DNA of 64,000 bases from Erythrobacter sp. 3-20A1M (GTDB taxonomy: Bacteria; Pseudomonadota; Alphaproteobacteria; Sphingomonadales; Sphingomonadaceae), in NCBI RefSeq assembly GCF_018636735.1, contig NZ_CP045200.1, positions 2,046,001 through 2,110,000 on the forward strand, written 5' to 3'. Position 1 is the stretch's first letter. Every line of letters starts with the position of its first letter. Below, one piece after another: positions 9,092 to 15,936 of the stretch. Below the pieces are notes generated by a model. It was not told the origin of the DNA. It worked only from the letters and a program-made list of their open reading frames with translations, and made no database searches. The position numbers and the translations under genes were made by a program.

Positions 9092-9898
9092 ATGAACCTC
9101 AACGACCTATTCACGCTCGAAGGCCGCGTCGCGCTCGTCACCGGCGGCAGTCGCGGCATCGGCAAGATGATCGTCGAGGGCCTGCTCGCCGCAGGCTGTG
9201 CGCGCGTTTATATCGTCGCGCGCAAGCAGGAGCAGGTGGAGGAGACGAGCGCCGAGTTCGGGGACAAGGTCATCGGTCTGGTCGGCGACCTGTCGCAGAT
9301 GGACGGGATCCAGCAGCTCGCCGACGAGCTTTCCTCGCGCGAGGACAGGCTCGACATCCTCGTCAACAATGCGGGGGCAGCATGGGGCGAACCGTTCGAG
9401 GAGTTCGGCGAAGGGGGCTGGGACAAGACGGTTGATCTCAACCTGAAGACCCCGTTCTTCCTGACTCAAAAGCTGCACAAGCTGCTGAAGGCAGCGGCGA
9501 CGAAGGACCGTCCCGCCAAGGTGCTGATGATCGCCAGCATAGACGGGATGAAGTCGAACCCGTGGGAAACCTATCCCTATCAGGCGTCCAAGGCGGGTCT
9601 CATCCACCTGACCCGCCGGATGGCCGCTCGCCTGATCGCCGATAATATCGTGGTCAACGGAATCGGTCCGGGGGCCTTCCCCAGTGCGATGAACCGCGCC
9701 GCGCGCGACAATGCCGACAAGGTGGAGAAGGGTATTCCAAGCCGCCGTGTCGGTGTTGCCGAAGATATGGCGGCTGGCGCGATCTATCTGCTCAGCCGGG
9801 CGGGCGACTATGTCGTCGGAACCACAATCCCGATCGACGGCGGCGTGGTCAATGCTAATATCGGCGCGGGCAATTTCGTCGATCCCAGCGGCGACTGA
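9092..9898 (+). CDS. SDR family NAD(P)-dependent oxidoreductase
   Basis: 268 residues, a classical short-chain dehydrogenase. The nucleotide-binding motif TGGSRGIG is at residues 17-24, NNAG at 92-95, the catalytic serine near 149 (MIASID) and Y163-x3-K167 (YQASK). The C-terminal PIDGGVVNANIG is the usual SDR cofactor/oligomer segment. It probably oxidises a 3-hydroxyacyl or related alcohol in the same catabolic cluster as the two acyl-CoA dehydrogenases. The ATG at 9092 was chosen for the SDR N-terminus and the purine-rich site upstream; longer in-frame starts run into the repeat. Confidence 0.9.
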   Translation: MNLNDLFTLEGRVALVTGGSRGIGKMIVEGLLAAGCARVYIVARKQEQVEETSAEFGDKVIGLVGDLSQMDGIQQLADELSSREDRLDILVNNAGAAWGEPFEEFGEGGWDKTVDLNLKTPFFLTQKLHKLLKAAATKDRPAKVLMIASIDGMKSNPWETYPYQASKAGLIHLTRRMAARLIADNIVVNGIGPGAFPSAMNRAARDNADKVEKGIPSRRVGVAEDMAAGAIYLLSRAGDYVVGTTIPIDGGVVNANIGAGNFVDPSGD

Positions 9899-9912
9899 AG
9901 CGGAACCGCAAT

Positions 9913-9950
9913 CCTTCGCGATGCTTTGCGTGAGTGTAGAATCGCGAAGG
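9913..9950 (+). promoter_or_regulatory. Long perfect hairpin overlapping the ribosome-binding site of the lipoprotein gene
   Basis: CCTTCGCGAT (9913-9922) and ATCGCGAAGG (9941-9950) form a perfect 10-bp inverted repeat around an 18-base loop. The 3' arm overlaps the AAGGGA that would serve as the Shine-Dalgarno sequence of the ATG at 9960. As RNA it would either close the ribosome-binding site or act as a Rho-independent-like end for the SDR transcript; there is no following U-run, which argues against a simple terminator. Confidence 0.5.
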
Positions 9951-9959
9951 GATACGACA

Positions 9960-10448
9960 ATGCAACTGCGCGCCGCTTTCATCATCATCGGCGGCGCGGT
10001 TTCGCTTGTCGCCTGCTCCGCGAACGACGAACCGCAACCTGATCAGCCGCGTCCGACGGGCGAGGTTGCGAAGGCCAAAAGCCCCGCGACCCCGGTGTCG
10101 AACGGGGGAGATGCGGGTGATCTGGGCCTCGAGAATGGCGTGTACGATGTCGTGACGGGCGATGGGCAATGCACCACCGAGCCGCCGCTGGCGACGGTCA
10201 ATACTTTCGATGGCAAGGGCTTCGGCACCCGAAACTTCGGCACGTGCGTGTTTATCTGGGATCGCCACGAGGGCCGCACCTATACCGGCTCGCAGACGTG
10301 TACCGATAGCCAATCGAAGGAGCGGGTCACGGAAGAGCTGGCGATCACCGTGCTCGGCCCGACGCGCTATACGCGCGCTGGTGGTGGTAATGCCACCGCC
10401 ACCTATGGGCGCTGCACGGGCGTGGACGAGAGCAGCTACGGCCTTTGA
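9960..10448 (+). CDS. Lipoprotein, hypothetical
   Basis: 162 residues with a clear lipoprotein signal peptide: basic MQLR, hydrophobic stretch, and lipobox LVAC (cysteine at about residue 19), then a Pro/Gln-rich linker. The mature part has five or six further cysteines (for example GQCTTE, FGTCVFIW, SQTCTDS, GRCTGV), suggesting disulphides in the periplasm. No family is recognised. It follows the SDR with a 61-base gap containing a strong hairpin, and converges on msrA. The start was placed at MQLRAAF because the lipobox spacing demands it. Confidence 0.72.
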   Translation: MQLRAAFIIIGGAVSLVACSANDEPQPDQPRPTGEVAKAKSPATPVSNGGDAGDLGLENGVYDVVTGDGQCTTEPPLATVNTFDGKGFGTRNFGTCVFIWDRHEGRTYTGSQTCTDSQSKERVTEELAITVLGPTRYTRAGGGNATATYGRCTGVDESSYGL

Positions 10449-10469
10449 GGCCGCAGCCGCTCGCCATCC

Positions 10470-11009
10470 TCACGCGTCCTCGCGGACCTTGCCCTGGAAG
10501 CTTTTGCGCAGCTTCATCAGCTTGGGTGGGATCACCGCCATGCAATAGGGGTTCCGCTGACCTTCGCCCTCCCAGTAATCCTGGTGGTAGTCCTCGGCCG
10601 GATACCACGTCCCGTCCTCGATCGTAGTCACCGCCTCGCCCGGATTGCTCTCGTTCCAGCGCGCGATCGCGGCCTCGGCCGCCTCGCGCTGCTCGTCCGA
10701 TAGTGGGAAGATCGCGCTGCGATATTGGGTGCCCACATCGTTGCCCTGCCGGTTGAGCTGGCTGGGATCGTGGGTGCCCATGAACATGTCGTAGATCTCG
10801 GCCAGCGAAACCCGGTCGCTGTCGAAGGTGAGGCGCACCGCCTCCGCATGGCCGGTATTGCCCGAGCACACCTGCTTGTAGGTCGGGTTCTCGACCTCGC
10901 CACCGATATAGCCGCTTTCGACTTCGGTCACGCCGATCACGTCCTTGAACACCGCTTCGGTGCACCAGAAGCAACCGCCGGCGACGATCACGGTTTCGCT
11001 GTTTGCCAT
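10470..11009 (-). CDS. msrA: Peptide-methionine (S)-S-oxide reductase MsrA
   Basis: 179 residues, full length. The active-site signature GCFWCTE is at residues 12-18 with catalytic C13. Other family motifs are GYIGGEVENPTYKQVCSGNTGHAEAVR and the C-terminal QRNPYCMAVIPPKL. It reduces S-methionine sulfoxide in proteins using thioredoxin and is cytoplasmic (no signal peptide). It is transcribed divergently from the exported methyltransferase-like gene, with a 97-base gap in which no clear promoter was found. Confidence 0.95.
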   Translation of the reverse strand: MANSETVIVAGGCFWCTEAVFKDVIGVTEVESGYIGGEVENPTYKQVCSGNTGHAEAVRLTFDSDRVSLAEIYDMFMGTHDPSQLNRQGNDVGTQYRSAIFPLSDEQREAAEAAIARWNESNPGEAVTTIEDGTWYPAEDYHQDYWEGEGQRNPYCMAVIPPKLMKLRKSFQGKVREDA

Positions 11010-11106
11010 ATCTCTTGTCTCCTTTGATCCCGCATGTAGGAACCGCGTCGCCCTTTGTCATCGCGCAGCGGTGGGCTAGATGGGGCAGAAGCAGCAGGAG
11101 AGAGAC

Positions 11107-11916
11107 ATGCGCCCGATCACGATCGCCTTCGCCGCCCTGGCCCTGGGAATAGCCGCCCCCGCTTTTGCGCAGGCCGCGCCCGATGCGGCGATGCAAGGCG
11201 CGCTGGCCCAGGACAACCGCGCCGACGATCGGGCCCGCGACGAATGGCGCCATCCGGCCGAAACGCTGGAGTTCTTTCGCGTCGAGCCAGGCATGACTGT
11301 GGTCGACTACATGCCCGCGGGCGGCTGGTACACGCGCGTGCTGGTGCCCTATCTCGGCAGCGCGGGGCGTTATGTCGGGATCATGCCCGACCCGGCCAAC
11401 GCCGACGTTGAGGGAATGGCGGGCTATTTCGCGAAGCTGCCTGCGGCCTTCGCCAAGGACAGCCCCGGCTGGAACCTGGCCGGTGCCCCGGTCGCCGCCT
11501 ACGCATCTCAGGACGTTCCCGAGGCGCTGAAGGGCACCGTCGACCGTGCGCTGATCTTCCGCGAGATGCACAACCTCTACCGCTCCGGCGCGCTGCGTGC
11601 GGAGCTGATGCGCCTACGCGAATTGCTGAAGGATGACGGCATGTTGGGCATCGTCCAGCATCGCGCGAAGCCGTGGGCGGCGGGCGACTACACTGACGGC
11701 AGCCGCGGTTACATGCGCCAGAGCGACGTGATCGGCCTGGTCGAGGCGGCGGGTTTCGAGCTGGTCGGCACCAGCGAGGTCAACGCCAATGCCAAGGACA
11801 GCGCCGATCACCCGAAGGGCGTATGGGAATTGCCGCCGTCCCGCTCGACCAACCGCCCCGAACTCGACGCGGTCGGCGAGAGCGACCGCATGACCCTCCT
11901 GTTCCGCAAGCGCTGA
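11107..11916 (+). CDS. Exported methyltransferase-like protein (COG4798 type)
   Basis: 269 residues with a Sec signal peptide (MRPITIAFAALALGIAAPAFA, cleavage after AFA). The mature part resembles class I methyltransferases of the COG4798 type: DEWRHPAETLEFFRVEPGMTVVDYMPAGGWYTRVL, where the SAM-binding glycine motif is degenerate (MPAGGWYT instead of a GxGxG loop). Location after export would be periplasmic, where SAM is not expected, so the enzymatic role is uncertain. The start at 11107 follows AGGAGAGAGAC and gives a proper signal peptide. Confidence 0.75.
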   Translation: MRPITIAFAALALGIAAPAFAQAAPDAAMQGALAQDNRADDRARDEWRHPAETLEFFRVEPGMTVVDYMPAGGWYTRVLVPYLGSAGRYVGIMPDPANADVEGMAGYFAKLPAAFAKDSPGWNLAGAPVAAYASQDVPEALKGTVDRALIFREMHNLYRSGALRAELMRLRELLKDDGMLGIVQHRAKPWAAGDYTDGSRGYMRQSDVIGLVEAAGFELVGTSEVNANAKDSADHPKGVWELPPSRSTNRPELDAVGESDRMTLLFRKR

Positions 11917-11926
11917 GGCCCCCTTC

Positions 11927-12781
11927 TTGACCCGTTCCGTTACCGTCGCAGCGCTCCAGCTGACTCTGGCTAGCGAGGACGAGCGCGAAAACGTCGATGC
12001 CGTCTCCGCGCTGGTCGAGGAGGCGGCGGGGCGGGGCGCGCGGATCGTGCTGCCGCCGGAACTCTTTGCCGGACCCTATTTCTGCAAGACCGAGGACGAG
12101 GCGCTGTTCGCTCGTGCGCGGCCTACCGCCGAACACCCCAGCGTGCTGGCTATGCAGAAGCTTGCGGCGAAGCTGCAGGTCGCAATCCCGACCAGCTTCT
12201 TCGAACGCGACGGGCACCATTATTACAACACGCTGGCCATGATCGACGCGGGTGGCGAGATCCTGGGCACCTATCGCAAAAGCCACATCCCCGATGGGCC
12301 GGGCTACGAAGAGAAATACTACTTCCGCCCCGGGAACGACGGGTTCAAAGTATGGGACATCGCCGGTGCCCGGATCGGCGTGGGGGTATGCTGGGACCAG
12401 TGGTATCCCGAAAGCGCTCGTGTCATGGCGCTGATGGGGGCCGAGCTGCTGTTCTACCCGACCGCGATCGGGTCCGAGCCATACGATGCCGAATTCGACA
12501 CCAGCCGCATGTGGCGACGCGCGATGACGGGTCACGCGGTGTCGAACTGCATGCCCGTGATCGCCGCCAACCGCATCGGGACGGAAGACGGCCAGACCTT
12601 CTACGGCCACAGCTTCATCACCAACGAATGGGGCGACATGCTGGCCGAGTTCGGTCGCGACGAAGCGGGTGTGCTGATAGAAACGCTCGATCTCGATACC
12701 GCAGCGAAGCACCGCGCGGGGATGGGCTTCTTCCGCGATCGCCGTCCGCAGCTCTATTCCCGCATCTGCGAGGACGTCTGA
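11927..12781 (+). CDS. aguB: N-carbamoylputrescine amidase
   Basis: 284 residues of the nitrilase superfamily with the Glu-Lys-Cys triad visible: E45 (LPPELFAGPYF), K118 (YRKSHIPDG) and C155 (GVGVCWDQWYPE). The FYPTAIGSEP and HAVSNCMPVIAANRIG segments are those of AguB, which hydrolyses N-carbamoylputrescine to putrescine, CO2 and ammonia. The start is TTG, 10 bases after the stop of the preceding gene. No agmatine deiminase gene is adjacent, so the pathway partner must lie elsewhere. It abuts folK. Confidence 0.9.
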   Translation: MTRSVTVAALQLTLASEDERENVDAVSALVEEAAGRGARIVLPPELFAGPYFCKTEDEALFARARPTAEHPSVLAMQKLAAKLQVAIPTSFFERDGHHYYNTLAMIDAGGEILGTYRKSHIPDGPGYEEKYYFRPGNDGFKVWDIAGARIGVGVCWDQWYPESARVMALMGAELLFYPTAIGSEPYDAEFDTSRMWRRAMTGHAVSNCMPVIAANRIGTEDGQTFYGHSFITNEWGDMLAEFGRDEAGVLIETLDLDTAAKHRAGMGFFRDRRPQLYSRICEDV

Positions 12782-13263
12782 GCGCGCAGCTCTACCTGAT
12801 CGCGCTCGGCTCCAACCGGCGGCACCGCCGTTACGGTCGCCCCCGCGAGGTCGTGGCGGCGGCGATGGAGGAACTCTCCGCCCTTGGCACCGTGACCGCG
12901 CGCTCGCCCGTGATCGACAGCGCGCCGCTGGGCCCTTCCGCCCGCACGTTCGCCAATGCGGCGGTAATCGTCGAGAGCGCGCTTGCACCGGATGCGATCC
13001 TAGCCGAACTCAAGCGCATGGAGCGCGCGTTCGGCCGCCGCCGTGCGCGGCGCTGGGGTACGCGGGTGCTCGATCTCGATATCGTGCTGTGGTCGGGCGG
13101 GATGTGTGCCGCGCCCGATCTTGCGATTCCGCACCCCGCCTTTCGCGAACGCGCCTTCGTCATCGGTCCGGCCGCGTTGATCGCGGCCCACTGGCGCGAT
13201 CCGGTGACTTCACTGACGCTGCGCCAGCTGCGCTTTCGCCTCTCCAAACCGCGACCCGCTTGA
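12778..13263 (+). CDS. folK: 2-amino-4-hydroxy-6-hydroxymethyldihydropteridine diphosphokinase (HppK)
   Basis: About 161 residues. HPPK signatures are clear: YLIALGSNRRH at the start, RRARRWGTRVLDLDIVLW in the middle (the two DLD aspartates bind Mg-ATP) and IPHPAFRERAFVIGPAAL. It transfers pyrophosphate from ATP to hydroxymethyl-dihydropterin in folate synthesis. There is no ATG, GTG or TTG in frame near the expected start; the nearest candidate is CTG at 12778, overlapping the aguB stop as CTGA, so initiation is probably coupled to aguB. The end before tRNA-Lys is normal. Confidence 0.85.
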   Translation: MSAQLYLIALGSNRRHRRYGRPREVVAAAMEELSALGTVTARSPVIDSAPLGPSARTFANAAVIVESALAPDAILAELKRMERAFGRRRARRWGTRVLDLDIVLWSGGMCAAPDLAIPHPAFRERAFVIGPAALIAAHWRDPVTSLTLRQLRFRLSKPRPA

Positions 13264-13302
13264 CCGACCCGCGCCCCCTGCCTAGGGCACCGCTTCGGTG
13301 AT

Positions 13303-13378
13303 GGGCCCTTAGCTCAGTCGGTAGAGCAACTGACTTTTAATCAGTAGGTCGCTGGTTCGAACCCAGCAGGGCTCACCA
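13303..13378 (+). tRNA. tRNA-Lys (anticodon TTT)
   Basis: A 76-base cloverleaf can be drawn by hand: acceptor GGGCCCT with AGGGCTC (one G-T pair), D arm GCTC/GAGC, anticodon stem ACTGA/TCAGT with loop CTTTTAA (anticodon TTT), variable AGGTC, T stem GCTGG/CCAGC around TTCGAAC, discriminator A and encoded CCA. It lies between folK and the Nramp-like gene. A small CACCG/CGGTG hairpin immediately precedes it. Confidence 0.97.
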
Positions 13379-13405
13379 TCCGTCGACACGAGCAGGAGCT
13401 GCCGC

Positions 13406-14647
13406 ATGTCGGACGATCGACCGGAGATCGGGACCAGGCGAGCTTGGCGCCATATCGGCCCCGGCATCGTGGTGGCCGCCACGGGCGTGGGTGCGGGCGA
13501 TCTCGTTGCGACCCTGATTGCGGGCTCGCGCTACGGCTACGCCTTGCTGTGGGCTGCGGTGATCGGTTGCGTGGTGAAGATCGCGCTGTCGGAAGGCTCC
13601 GCCCGCTATCACATCGCCACCGGTTCCACGATCCTTGCCGGATGGCGTTCGCTGGGACGTTGGACCGGCTGGTATTTCGGCATCTACGTTATCGTCTGGG
13701 GCTTCATCTACGGTGCCACCGCGATGAGCGCGAGCGCGTTGCCGCTGGCCGCGCTGTTTCCCGCGATCCCGCTCAAGGCATGGGCGATCGCCTGCGGGCT
13801 GGGTGGCTTCGCATTCGTGTGGTTCAACCGCTACGAGACATTCGAACTGGTGATGAAGCTGCTGGTCGGGCTGATGTTCGTCATCATGGTCGGCCTTGCC
13901 ATACTGGTCGCGCCTAGCCTGCCGGACCTCGCAGGCGGGCTCGCATTCCAGCTTCCGGAAGGATCGCTGTTCTACACGCTGGGCCTTATCGGCGGGGTCG
14001 GGGGCACCGTGACCACCGCCGCCTATGGCTACTGGACGCAGGCGAAGGGCTGGCGCGGGCCAGGCTGGGTGCCGGTGATGCGGCTCGACAACGCCGTCGC
14101 CTATTGCGTGACCGGCATCTTCGTGATCGCGATGCTGATCGTCGGGGCGCAATTGCTGAATGCCGCGGGGATCGCGTTGGCCGATAGCGACAAGGGGCTG
14201 CTCGGCCTGTCGGACGTGCTGGAAGCGCGCTTCGGGCGGGCCATCGCCGTGCTGTTTCTCGTCGGCTTCGCCGCGACCTCGCTCTCCTCCCTACTCGGCG
14301 TGTGGCAGGGGATGAGCCTGTTCTTCTCCGACTGGTGGTATCAGCTGCGCGGGCGAGAGGAGGGCGGACACGAGGGAAGCGCGGCCTATCGCTGCTACCT
14401 CGCCTGGCTTACCTTCCCGCCGATGCTGTTGCTGTTCGCCGACCGGCCGTTCCTGCTGGTGATCGCCTATGGTGCGTTCGGGGCGCTTTTCATGCCCTTC
14501 CTTGCAGTGACGCTGTTGATCCTCAACAATTCCTCGCATGTACCCCGGCAGGCACGCAACGGACCGCTGGGCAATGCGGTTCTGGTCGCGGCGACGCTGC
14601 TGTTCGCCGTCCTCGCGATACAACAGGTGGTTGCGCTCTCGGGCTGA
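13406..14647 (+). CDS. Nramp-family transporter homologue lacking canonical metal motifs
   Basis: 413 residues with about 11 hydrophobic segments, an Nramp/SLC11 fold (HIGPGIVVAATGVGAGDLVATLIAG at TM1). In canonical MntH/DMT1 proteins TM1 carries DPGN and TM6 carries MPH. Here the TM1 position reads GAGD (about residues 29-32) and TM6 reads TTAAYGYW (about 203-210), so the Mn/Fe ligands Asp, Asn and Met are absent or shifted. It probably transports something other than Mn/Fe, or with different coordination. It is monocistronic behind tRNA-Lys. The family assignment is firm, the substrate unknown. Confidence 0.82.
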   Translation: MSDDRPEIGTRRAWRHIGPGIVVAATGVGAGDLVATLIAGSRYGYALLWAAVIGCVVKIALSEGSARYHIATGSTILAGWRSLGRWTGWYFGIYVIVWGFIYGATAMSASALPLAALFPAIPLKAWAIACGLGGFAFVWFNRYETFELVMKLLVGLMFVIMVGLAILVAPSLPDLAGGLAFQLPEGSLFYTLGLIGGVGGTVTTAAYGYWTQAKGWRGPGWVPVMRLDNAVAYCVTGIFVIAMLIVGAQLLNAAGIALADSDKGLLGLSDVLEARFGRAIAVLFLVGFAATSLSSLLGVWQGMSLFFSDWWYQLRGREEGGHEGSAAYRCYLAWLTFPPMLLLFADRPFLLVIAYGAFGALFMPFLAVTLLILNNSSHVPRQARNGPLGNAVLVAATLLFAVLAIQQVVALSG

Positions 14648-14655
14648 GGGCGTCG

Positions 14656-14717
14656 GTATCAGGTTGCAAACAGAAACTTTGTATCAGGCGGCCCTTTGGG
14701 GCTTCGCAGGTGCGAAG
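14656..14717 (+). promoter_or_regulatory. Candidate operator region of the RND efflux operon
   Basis: The 91-base gap before the adaptor gene holds three kinds of repeat: two direct copies of GTATCAGG (14656-14663 and 14681-14688), an imperfect GCAAA...TTTGT dyad between them, and a perfect 7-bp-arm palindrome CTTCGCA-GG-TGCGAAG at 14702-14717, 22 bases before the ATG. Such dyads are typical of TetR-family control of efflux operons, but no regulator gene is adjacent, so a regulator in trans would be needed. Confidence 0.4.
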
Positions 14718-14738
14718 AAGCACGATAGGGGGCCACGC

Positions 14739-15935
14739 ATGGTGGCACGACTTATCAGCCTCGCGGCGCTGCTTTCGCTTGCAGCCTGTTCCAAGGGCGA
14801 AGAGCAGCAGGCTCCTCCCGCCGTGCCCGTGCAGACGGTCACGATCAGTACGCACGAAGTGCCCAACGTCATCGAATTGCCCGGGCGGGTCGAGCCGGTG
14901 CGCGAGGCGGAAGTTCGCGCCCGCGTCGACGGTATCGTGCAGCAGCGCCTGTACGAGGAAGGCACCTTCGTTTCGAAGGGCCAGCCTTTGTTCAAGATCG
15001 ATCCGAGCGAGATGCGGGCCGAAGTCCAGCAAGCGCAAGCGAGTCTGCAACGCGCGCAGGCGACCCTCGCCAACGCTTCGGCGGTGGTCAGCCGTTATCG
15101 CCCACTGGTGAAGGAAAACGCCATTAGCGGCCAGGAATTCGACGCCGCGGTCGCTGCGGAGCGCGAGGCGCGGGCCAATGTCGCGCAATTGCGCGCTGCC
15201 GTGCAGGCTGCGCAGTTGCAGCTTAATTATACCACCGTTCGCTCCCCGATTGCGGGTCGCGCGAGCGCCGCCGACGTCACCGAGGGTGCGCTGGTTTCGC
15301 GGACCGAGGGCACGCTGATGACCCGTGTCCAGCAGATCAACCCGATCTACGTCCGCTTCGCGCAGAGCGTGACGCAGCTGCAGGAAATCCGCGACGAAAT
15401 CACGGCGGGCAATATCGACCTGGGCGACAACGATCTGGTCGAGGTGCGCCTGAGCTTCCCCAGCGGTGGCAAGTATCCCATACCCGGCTATATCGATTTC
15501 CTTGATTATTCGGTCGACCAGCAGACCGGCACTGTCGCCGTGCGCGCCGAATTCTCCAACCCCGACAGCCAGTTGCTGCCCGGCGAGTTCGTTCGCGCGA
15601 CCATTTTCGCGGGCAAGCGCAAGGGCGGGATCACCGTGCCGCAGCGGGCGGTCAACATGACCGAGCAGGGCGGAACGGTATTCGTCGTCGGGCAGGACGG
15701 GAAGGTCCAGCCGCGTCCGATCAAGCTTGGACAGATGGTCGATGGTGAGTGGATCGTCACCAGCGGGCTGAAGCCTGGCGATGTCGTGGTGACGAGCAAT
15801 TTGCAGAAGATGCGCCCCGGTGTGGCGGTGCAGCGTGCAGACGGGAAGGGTGCGGCGAAGAAGGGTGGTGCGCCGCAGCAAGGCACGGCGCAGGCCAAGT
15901 CGGGGGCGACGGACCAGACCCAGCAGGCGCGCTGA
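14739..15935 (+). CDS. RND efflux periplasmic adaptor subunit (membrane fusion protein)
   Basis: 398 residues. A lipoprotein signal with lipobox SLAAC gives an N-terminal lipid anchor in the inner membrane. The order is barrel-sandwich half (PGRVEPVREAEVRARVDGIVQQRLYEEGTFV), alpha-helical hairpin rich in Ala/Gln (about 100-170), second lipoyl half (TTVRSPIAGRAS), then beta-barrel and membrane-proximal domains. The Lys/Gly/Gln-rich tail is disordered. It is the first gene of adaptor-pump-channel and its stop lies just before the pump's GTG. AcrA/MexE-like. The start chosen gives the lipobox; upstream in-frame codons lie in the control region. Confidence 0.92.
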   Translation: MVARLISLAALLSLAACSKGEEQQAPPAVPVQTVTISTHEVPNVIELPGRVEPVREAEVRARVDGIVQQRLYEEGTFVSKGQPLFKIDPSEMRAEVQQAQASLQRAQATLANASAVVSRYRPLVKENAISGQEFDAAVAAEREARANVAQLRAAVQAAQLQLNYTTVRSPIAGRASAADVTEGALVSRTEGTLMTRVQQINPIYVRFAQSVTQLQEIRDEITAGNIDLGDNDLVEVRLSFPSGGKYPIPGYIDFLDYSVDQQTGTVAVRAEFSNPDSQLLPGEFVRATIFAGKRKGGITVPQRAVNMTEQGGTVFVVGQDGKVQPRPIKLGQMVDGEWIVTSGLKPGDVVVTSNLQKMRPGVAVQRADGKGAAKKGGAPQQGTAQAKSGATDQTQQAR

Positions 15936-15936
15936 G

